Assembly: GCA_030615235.1 (NCBI GenBank) | Contig: JAUWZR010000005.1 | Coordinates: 1-27,815 of the forward strand | Direction of reading: 5' to 3' | DNA length: 27,815 bases | DNA from: Promethearchaeota archaeon | Lineage (GTDB): Archaea > Asgardarchaeota > Lokiarchaeia > Sigyniarchaeales > SOKP01 | Shown: one piece after another, positions 22,729 to 27,815 of the stretch | Layout: each line of letters opens with the position of its first letter | Numbering within the stretch: the stretch's first letter is position 1 | Notes under the pieces: generated by a model | What the model saw: the letters and a program-made list of their open reading frames with translations, nothing else | What the model was told of the DNA's origin: nothing | Database searches by the model: none | Translations under genes and position numbers: made by a program

Positions 22729-25077
22729 GTGAACAATATAAGTCTTAAAAATTTTATTCAAAATGGCGATTTATTCAAAAGGCATGTAATGGGAGCTAGA
22801 TTTAATCGAGGAAAAAACATTCCAAATAAAAACATAATTAATTTCAATGTGGTAAAGAGTCCAAAAATTAAAATTTTAGTTAATCTTCAAGGCTCCGGTA
22901 ACTCAAAATATGTAGTAAACATATTTCAAGACGATCAACGCGTAAATATCGTCCACGATTGTCCTGATTTTAAAAAAAATACTAAATTCTGTAAACATAT
23001 CGTTAAGGTTTTACTCTTACTTGAACCGGATATATGCAAAAGTGTGTGTCAAGATATAAGAACTATAAATTTCTCTGCGAATTTTAATCTGATTAAGCAA
23101 AGTAAAACTGAAAATTTCATAGTTAAAGCAGAGGAATTAATTAAAGACTCAAAATATTATGAGGCAATAAATTTTTTAGACCAAGCTCATAAGGAATCTA
23201 ATAATTTAGATTACATAAAGAAGATCGCAGATATTTCTCTTAAATACAAACTAAATGACCAATTCATAAAATATTCAGTAAGATTTAAGGAAGTAAGAGA
23301 TTATATTACCGATTATCCTAAGTTTATAAGCTCGACCTTTAATAGCATAATGGAATATGAATTATATAGAAAAATTGACACAATTCTCAACTTACAAAAT
23401 CTTTTCCTCGATTTCCCTAAAAAACTTGTCATTGAGACTATTAAAAAAATGAATGCAACTGCTATCGAAAATCCAATTCTTAGATATATATTACTTCATA
23501 AGTTTGCCTCTGAAATGTTATTAGCCGATTTTTTTAAAGAACTTCCCAAGATTTCAAAGTTAGATTTAAAGGAGCAAATCGCAGAACTATTGCTAGAAAC
23601 CGTTAACGAAGCAATTTTGAATATGGAATCAGAAGATAACATGGATGGCTATTTAGCTATAGCGAGAAATTGCAATTTCAAAAATAATAGCGAAATCTAT
23701 TCAGAGATCGGTATCTATAAGGAAAAGTTGAGAGACCTATATTTAGAGGGGCTTAAGCAGAAGCACGCTTTTCTTAGGTCATTAGTGATTGCGAACACTC
23801 TATCCGACAAACTCAAACAAATGAAATTCAATTATAGATACAACTACCCGACGCTAGTTTGGGCTTCTTCTCCTCGGTCCGAGGTCCCGTTGTATTATTA
23901 TATTTTAGAAAAGTGCGGTCTCGAAAGACATCACCTAGAATATCTTGAACAGAGTTATTTTATAGAAAATTACCCGGTTTTTAATGAAATTTTTGATGGA
24001 AATAACCCAGTTAGAAATTTAGTAAAGGATTTCTGGGGAAGTGAGAGTCCAAAAATTAAAAATACCGTATATATCGATAAAGTAATTGACTTAGATTTTG
24101 AAGTGAACCTTAAGGAATTAGAAAAATTTATGTTAATTGAGTGGGATTTAGCCCAAAAACCCATATTAGGAAGTTATATATGTCAATTTTCTGATGGATT
24201 CCTGGTCCCAGATAGTAATCATCCTTTAACACACGAAATTAAACCATTTGATTTGATTTTGTGTAAGACAACCCCAATCGCAATTATAGCGGGCAACATT
24301 AAAATTATAAGACCCTTAAGGAGAATCAACATAAAAACAGCGATAGAACTCGTATGGGAAGGAATAGAATTTATCTCGACATATATCCCTTTCGAGATTA
24401 TAGCACAATTAAAAGAATACCAAATTGACGAGCTAGATGCATACGATAAAATAGATGAAAGGTTTAAAAAAAGTTTTTTACCAAAAAAAGAAAGCGTCAG
24501 GAAATATTTTAGTAACTTTATCCAAAGTAAAATTCTAAAAGAACTAAATAAAACTTACTTAAAGATAATACAGAGACCAAATTATAAAAATAAAGTTTTG
24601 AGAATAATAGGCTTCGAGCGGCATTCAAAAATTTTCACAGATCCATCGTATCTAACTGGATTTAAAAGTAATTCTTTAAAAAAGCAATCGTTACAAGAAC
24701 TAAAGTTAGATTTTAAGAAGTTCGTATCGTTAAAACTAAGCGATTTAATTAAAAGCAATCAGTTGGAGTTAATTAATATAAAAGCGCTGAAGCAATTCCC
24801 TACCTTTAAAAAATGGACTGTTAAAGTAATTTACGTGTTGAAGCAACATCTTTTAAAATGCAAAATATACAAAATAAACGACACATCCTACGATATTCAC
24901 GAGTTTTCTAAAAATTACTACGGAAAAATGATACTTAACCACACGGAAAAAGTCTCTAACTCTCAGATACTATCCAAAGCACCGGGTAAATTTGTAGTCA
25001 ATGATAAATGTTACAAGAACTTATTAGATAACTTTAAAATGCTAAAATTAGACTCTCCTAAATTGGTCAAAAAGTAA
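22729..25077 (+). CDS. SWIM-type zinc-finger protein, third gene of the MoxR-VWA operon
   Basis: A 782-residue protein. Near the N-terminus the sequence SKYVVNIFQ...VNIVHDCPDF...KFCKHIVKVLLLL matches a SWIM finger (CxCxnCxH) in spacing and setting, but the first Cys is His: H76-x-C78-x9-C88-x-H90. The rest is helical, with a TPR-like stretch near 130-175 (AEELIKDSKYYEAINFLDQAH) and no enzymatic motif I can identify. It starts at GTG 22729; an in-frame TAA is nine codons upstream and no ATG fits. AAAGG immediately precedes the start. SWIM proteins accompany MoxR/VWA genes in bacteria (for example yehQ with yehL and yehP in E. coli), where the role is also undefined. It would be the substrate- or nucleic-acid-contacting part of the complex, by inference. 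Confidence 0.8.
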   Translation: MNNISLKNFIQNGDLFKRHVMGARFNRGKNIPNKNIINFNVVKSPKIKILVNLQGSGNSKYVVNIFQDDQRVNIVHDCPDFKKNTKFCKHIVKVLLLLEPDICKSVCQDIRTINFSANFNLIKQSKTENFIVKAEELIKDSKYYEAINFLDQAHKESNNLDYIKKIADISLKYKLNDQFIKYSVRFKEVRDYITDYPKFISSTFNSIMEYELYRKIDTILNLQNLFLDFPKKLVIETIKKMNATAIENPILRYILLHKFASEMLLADFFKELPKISKLDLKEQIAELLLETVNEAILNMESEDNMDGYLAIARNCNFKNNSEIYSEIGIYKEKLRDLYLEGLKQKHAFLRSLVIANTLSDKLKQMKFNYRYNYPTLVWASSPRSEVPLYYYILEKCGLERHHLEYLEQSYFIENYPVFNEIFDGNNPVRNLVKDFWGSESPKIKNTVYIDKVIDLDFEVNLKELEKFMLIEWDLAQKPILGSYICQFSDGFLVPDSNHPLTHEIKPFDLILCKTTPIAIIAGNIKIIRPLRRINIKTAIELVWEGIEFISTYIPFEIIAQLKEYQIDELDAYDKIDERFKKSFLPKKESVRKYFSNFIQSKILKELNKTYLKIIQRPNYKNKVLRIIGFERHSKIFTDPSYLTGFKSNSLKKQSLQELKLDFKKFVSLKLSDLIKSNQLELINIKALKQFPTFKKWTVKVIYVLKQHLLKCKIYKINDTSYDIHEFSKNYYGKMILNHTEKVSNSQILSKAPGKFVVNDKCYKNLLDNFKMLKLDSPKLVKK

Positions 25078-25088
25078 AAGTTAAACTA

Positions 25089-25097
25089 TTTTTTTTT
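25089..25097 (+). terminator. Oligo-T tract ending the MoxR-VWA-SWIM operon
   Basis: Nine T residues begin 12 bases after the SWIM stop, followed shortly by a second T-run (25104-25111). This is a typical archaeal intrinsic terminator in a convergent junction. It overlaps the last codons of the hydrolase on the other strand. Confidence 0.4.
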
Positions 25098-25857
25098 AGA
25101 AATATTTTTTTAACCAACTTACTGTTTCCTCAATAAATTCTTGTAGGTGTTTCTCTTCGAAATCGTGAGTCGCGCCTTGAACTTCTACAAACTTATGATT
25201 ATCATCCTGAGGCATCATACTAAAAGCTTTCTTATTTAATTCTAAAGGAACTTGTTCGTCCGCAGTACCTTGGATTACAAGAGTTGGAAATATATGCTTC
25301 TTCAAAGCAGGTCTTATCCGAAAATTAGCAACATCCATAACAAAATTCATATCAATAATTATAGGATCTCCTTCTCCAGATGATGGAATTTCTACGGGTC
25401 CTTTATCTATATCTTTAAACCAATCAACTTGGTCTGATGTTGAGTGAAGTAATAAAGGGGGAGCCCACAATACATAAGTTACAATTCCAGGTAATTTTGC
25501 TTTTATTGAAGTAAGCCCACCAAACGAGAGCCCCAATACCGCAATTTTTAAATATCCTTGATTTTTGACCCAAGAATACACATTTTCTAGATCGTTGGCT
25601 TGTTTTGTTAAAGTTATCGGTTCCCTTTTATTTTCACCAGAACCAGAAAAATCAAAGATTAACGCATCATACCCTTCTTTATTTAAAGCCTTCGCTGTTT
25701 CAGGAAAGCGGCCCCACTCAGATTTATCACCTGTAAAACCATGACACATGATTAGAATGGGTGGTTTTTCTATTGTACTTTCTTCTTTGGCAAAATAAAA
25801 GACTCCATGGAGATTTTTTTCTTCCCCAGAAGAGATTAAAACTTTCTTCTCTATCAT
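25096..25857 (-). CDS. Alpha/beta hydrolase (acyl-esterase/peptidase-like)
   Basis: A 253-residue alpha/beta-hydrolase-fold enzyme with a complete triad: nucleophile S111 in GLSFGG, acid D200 in GTADEQVP and H231 in ATHDF. The oxyanion turn is MCHGFTGDK (37-45). There is no signal peptide, so it is probably cytoplasmic. The arrangement resembles small serine esterases and feruloyl-esterase-like hydrolases; the natural ester or thioester is unknown. It starts at ATG 25857 and is divergent from another hydrolase gene over a 74-bp AT-rich promoter region. It is only distantly similar to its two neighbours on the plus strand, so it is not a recent copy of them. Confidence 0.87.
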   Translation of the reverse strand: MIEKKVLISSGEEKNLHGVFYFAKEESTIEKPPILIMCHGFTGDKSEWGRFPETAKALNKEGYDALIFDFSGSGENKREPITLTKQANDLENVYSWVKNQGYLKIAVLGLSFGGLTSIKAKLPGIVTYVLWAPPLLLHSTSDQVDWFKDIDKGPVEIPSSGEGDPIIIDMNFVMDVANFRIRPALKKHIFPTLVIQGTADEQVPLELNKKAFSMMPQDDNHKFVEVQGATHDFEEKHLQEFIEETVSWLKKYF

Positions 25858-25931
25858 AAGACAATTTAATGGTAAAATAAATTAAAAGTTTTTTCAAATA
25901 TACTTATTTTCATTTTAATCTTACAGTATTT

Positions 25932-26765
25932 ATGGCAGAGAAATTTGTTGAAATTAACAACATTAGAATTTGCTATCAAGTCCAAGGAGAGGGATATCCT
26001 ATTGTTTTGATACATGGATTTGGCTCGAAAAAAGAAAGTTTTATGGCACAAATTCCTGCTCTTTCACATGAATTTAAGGTTATATCATTTGATAATAGAG
26101 GATCGGGCAAATCAGCACGACCAAATATTCCATACACTATGGAAATGTTTGTAGACGACATTAAGGGTCTATTGGAATATTTGGAAATTGATAAAGCACA
26201 TTTAATTGGACTTTCATTAGGAGGAATGATAGGCTTGAACTACGTTTTGAAATATCCTAATACTGTGAATAAATTAGTTTTAATAAATACACTAGCACAA
26301 CTTCCTAATGATTTTGATCCTGAAACATATGTTAATACTAAAATTGAAGCGTTGGAACTCGCAAAAAAAGATCCAGAGTTATCTTTTTGGCAGAGTACTC
26401 ATTTTGGGTTTTATCATGAATTTAGAAGTAAAATGAAAGCAAATCCAAAAGAAAAATTTTATGGTTTATGGTCAGTAGAAGATATTCTTAAATATTATAA
26501 GACAGATCCCCCGACAGCTCAAGATGTTAGAAATATAGCATCGTCATTTAAAACTCATAATGCTTACGAAAAACTACATGAAATTAAACACAAAACCTTA
26601 CTTCTTACAGCTTCTCACGATAGACTAGTTCCTAAGGAGAAAATGCTTGAGATTCATAAAAAAATGTCAAATAGCACATATCAGATTATAGAAAAAGCAG
26701 GACATGAATCTCCAAAATCAAGAGCTCCAGAAGTAAATAAAGCAATCATAGAATTTCTTGAATAA
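25932..26765 (+). CDS. Alpha/beta hydrolase, paralogue 1 (lactonase/esterase-like)
   Basis: A 277-residue hydrolase of the group that includes 3-oxoadipate enol-lactonase and related esterases. Motifs are the oxyanion segment LIHGFGSKKESF, DNRGSGKSARP, nucleophile S95 in GLSLGGM, the Asp in SHDRLVP and the His in AGHESP. The lid region (about 135-200) is helical. It shares its layout and many residues with the gene that follows, including the nucleophile at the same position 95, so the two are tandem paralogues. ATG at 25932 has no clear Shine-Dalgarno. No substrate can be named. Confidence 0.88.
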   Translation: MAEKFVEINNIRICYQVQGEGYPIVLIHGFGSKKESFMAQIPALSHEFKVISFDNRGSGKSARPNIPYTMEMFVDDIKGLLEYLEIDKAHLIGLSLGGMIGLNYVLKYPNTVNKLVLINTLAQLPNDFDPETYVNTKIEALELAKKDPELSFWQSTHFGFYHEFRSKMKANPKEKFYGLWSVEDILKYYKTDPPTAQDVRNIASSFKTHNAYEKLHEIKHKTLLLTASHDRLVPKEKMLEIHKKMSNSTYQIIEKAGHESPKSRAPEVNKAIIEFLE

Positions 26766-26846
26766 TATTTTTGAAAAGATATAACCCGAAGTTTTAATTT
26801 AAAACAATATTTTATTTGAATATTATAGTATTATATGTGAAAATAT

Positions 26847-27686
26847 ATGGTAGAAAAATTTACCGAAGCTAATGGTATAAATATTTGCTATGAAATTCTT
26901 GGTGAAGGAGAGTCTTTGCTTCTCATTCATGGATTTGGAGTAACTAAAGAAGAATGGGTTGGACAATTTGTCCCTCTTTCGAAATGTTTTAAAGTAATTA
27001 GATTTGATAATAGAAACTCTGGTAAATCAGATCATCCTATTGATAAGTTAACATATAAGATGCTAGCAGATGATACAAAAGGTCTAATGGACGCTTTAGG
27101 TATTGATAAAGCCCACATTGTAGGTTGGTCTGTTGGAGGAATGGTAGCACAAGAATTTGCTATTCATTATCCTGAAATGCTTATGAAACTAGTTCTAATC
27201 AATACATTTTCTCATTGGCCTGGTGATGATACCGCTATAGGAATGTATAAACAAGGTAAAATCGAGCACATGAATGCAGTTAAGGAGAATCCTATTAAAG
27301 CCTTCTTCGATTCTGCAACTCCCGGTTTTTCAAGAAAATTCAAGAAACTACTAATGGAAAACCCTAAAAAAAAGATTCATGGATTATTTTCAGCAGAAGA
27401 TTTGATTGAGAAAGATAAAAACAATCCTATTTCGGTACAAGACATTGAGAATTTTGCTTATGGTTTAAGTCAATTCAATGTAGTCGACCGTTTGTCAGAT
27501 ATTAAAAATGAAACCTTAATTATTGCGGGCAGTCATGATCGAAGTATGCCCGTATCAGTTAATAAAATTATCCATGATAATATACCTAAAAGTAGATTTG
27601 AAGTGCTAGAAAAAGCAGGGCATACATCTCCAATTGAACGAGCACCCGAGATTAATGAATTCATAATAAACTTTCTAAAATCATAA
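26847..27686 (+). CDS. Alpha/beta hydrolase, paralogue 2 (lactonase/esterase-like)
   Basis: A 279-residue tandem paralogue of the preceding gene, 81 bp away. It has LIHGFGVTKEEW, DNRNSGKSDHP, nucleophile S95 in GWSVGGM, the acid in SHDRSMP and the base in AGHTSP, followed by the same APEINEFIINFL ending. The nucleophile elbow has Trp instead of Leu and the lid region differs most, which suggests divergence in substrate. The AT-rich spacer, with ATTATAGTATTATATG before the ATG, looks like a separate promoter. A run of seven T follows the stop (27693-27699). Confidence 0.88.
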   Translation: MVEKFTEANGINICYEILGEGESLLLIHGFGVTKEEWVGQFVPLSKCFKVIRFDNRNSGKSDHPIDKLTYKMLADDTKGLMDALGIDKAHIVGWSVGGMVAQEFAIHYPEMLMKLVLINTFSHWPGDDTAIGMYKQGKIEHMNAVKENPIKAFFDSATPGFSRKFKKLLMENPKKKIHGLFSAEDLIEKDKNNPISVQDIENFAYGLSQFNVVDRLSDIKNETLIIAGSHDRSMPVSVNKIIHDNIPKSRFEVLEKAGHTSPIERAPEINEFIINFLKS

Positions 27687-27719
27687 AAAAATCTTTTTTA
27701 CTAATGAATATTAGTTAAC

Positions 27720-27783
27720 GGGGAGTACGCTCCAGAAAACATCAGAAGTTAATCAACAAATTTTAGATTTCTTAAAAGCCTAA
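27720..27783 (+). pseudogene. C-terminal remnant of a third alpha/beta hydrolase copy
   Basis: Directly after paralogue 2, the bases read GEYAP (27720-27734), then a 10-base interruption, then EVNQQILDFLKA and a TAA (27745-27783). This matches the paralogues' endings, RAPEVNKAIIEFLE and RAPEINEFIINFLKS. The remainder of that copy is missing: a stop lies in frame just upstream and only 33 bases separate the fragment from the paralogue 2 stop. It looks like the scar of a third tandem copy lost by deletion. The match is short, about 17 residues across a frameshift. Confidence 0.55.
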
Positions 27784-27815
27784 CATTATTTCTTTTTTTT
27801 CTTATTTATCCTTCG

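Noticed and set aside
25866..26161. Two minus-strand frames over the hydrolase start
   Set aside because: They are antisense to the oxyanion-turn region of the plus-strand hydrolase and carry no family features.

Overview
The window is AT-rich (roughly two thirds A+T) and densely coded. It looks archaeal, most likely a heterotrophic Asgard/Lokiarchaeia-like lineage or another anaerobic, amino-acid- and fatty-acid-using archaeon. The case rests on a two-part IorA/IorB 2-oxoacid:ferredoxin oxidoreductase followed by an ADP-forming acyl-CoA synthetase alpha subunit, a split B12-dependent acyl-CoA mutase with MeaB, a UbiA-type prenyltransferase, an AmmeMemoRadiSam radical SAM enzyme, and many genes with TATA-like elements close to the start and no Shine-Dalgarno. 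The exact taxon is inference. I saw no tRNA, rRNA, CRISPR array or insertion sequence.

Layout. (1) 1-423: 3' end of a probable GH38 alpha-mannosidase cut by the window edge. (2) 443-3573, minus: acyl-CoA mutase large subunit, B12-binding small subunit and MeaB GTPase, in transcription order. (3) 3783-9784: a beta-oxidation neighbourhood with an MBL hydrolase, a crotonase, an acyl-CoA dehydrogenase, ETF beta, a ferredoxin-fused ETF alpha and an SDR. (4) 9785-10862: a gene-free kilobase with a candidate structured RNA at 10018-10132 and an 11-bp tandem repeat upstream of iorB. (5) 10863-14752: iorB-iorA-acyl-CoA synthetase alpha operon, then a convergent tandem-ACT protein and a zinc-ribbon/coiled-coil protein. 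(6) 15883-18843: TauE/SafE permease, UbiA-family prenyltransferase, AmrS-like radical SAM enzyme. (7) 18953-25077: a three-gene MoxR ATPase / VWA / SWIM zinc-finger operon, the least understood system here. (8) 25096-27783: three alpha/beta hydrolases, two of them tandem paralogues, and a short remnant of a further copy.

How it fits together. The mutase, crotonase, acyl-CoA dehydrogenase, ETF and SDR can interconvert and oxidise short or branched acyl-CoAs, with electrons leaving through an ETF that carries its own iron-sulfur clusters. IorAB makes acyl-CoAs from amino-acid-derived 2-oxoacids, and the ADP-forming synthetase recovers the thioester energy as ATP. The mutase lacks three residues that define methylmalonyl-CoA mutase (Tyr89, Arg207 and His244 in Propionibacterium numbering are Phe, Tyr and Asn here), so its substrate is probably not methylmalonyl-CoA. 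The MoxR/VWA/SWIM operon resembles the E. coli yehL/yehP/yehQ set in composition, but each of its three proteins departs from consensus at a metal- or nucleotide-site residue.
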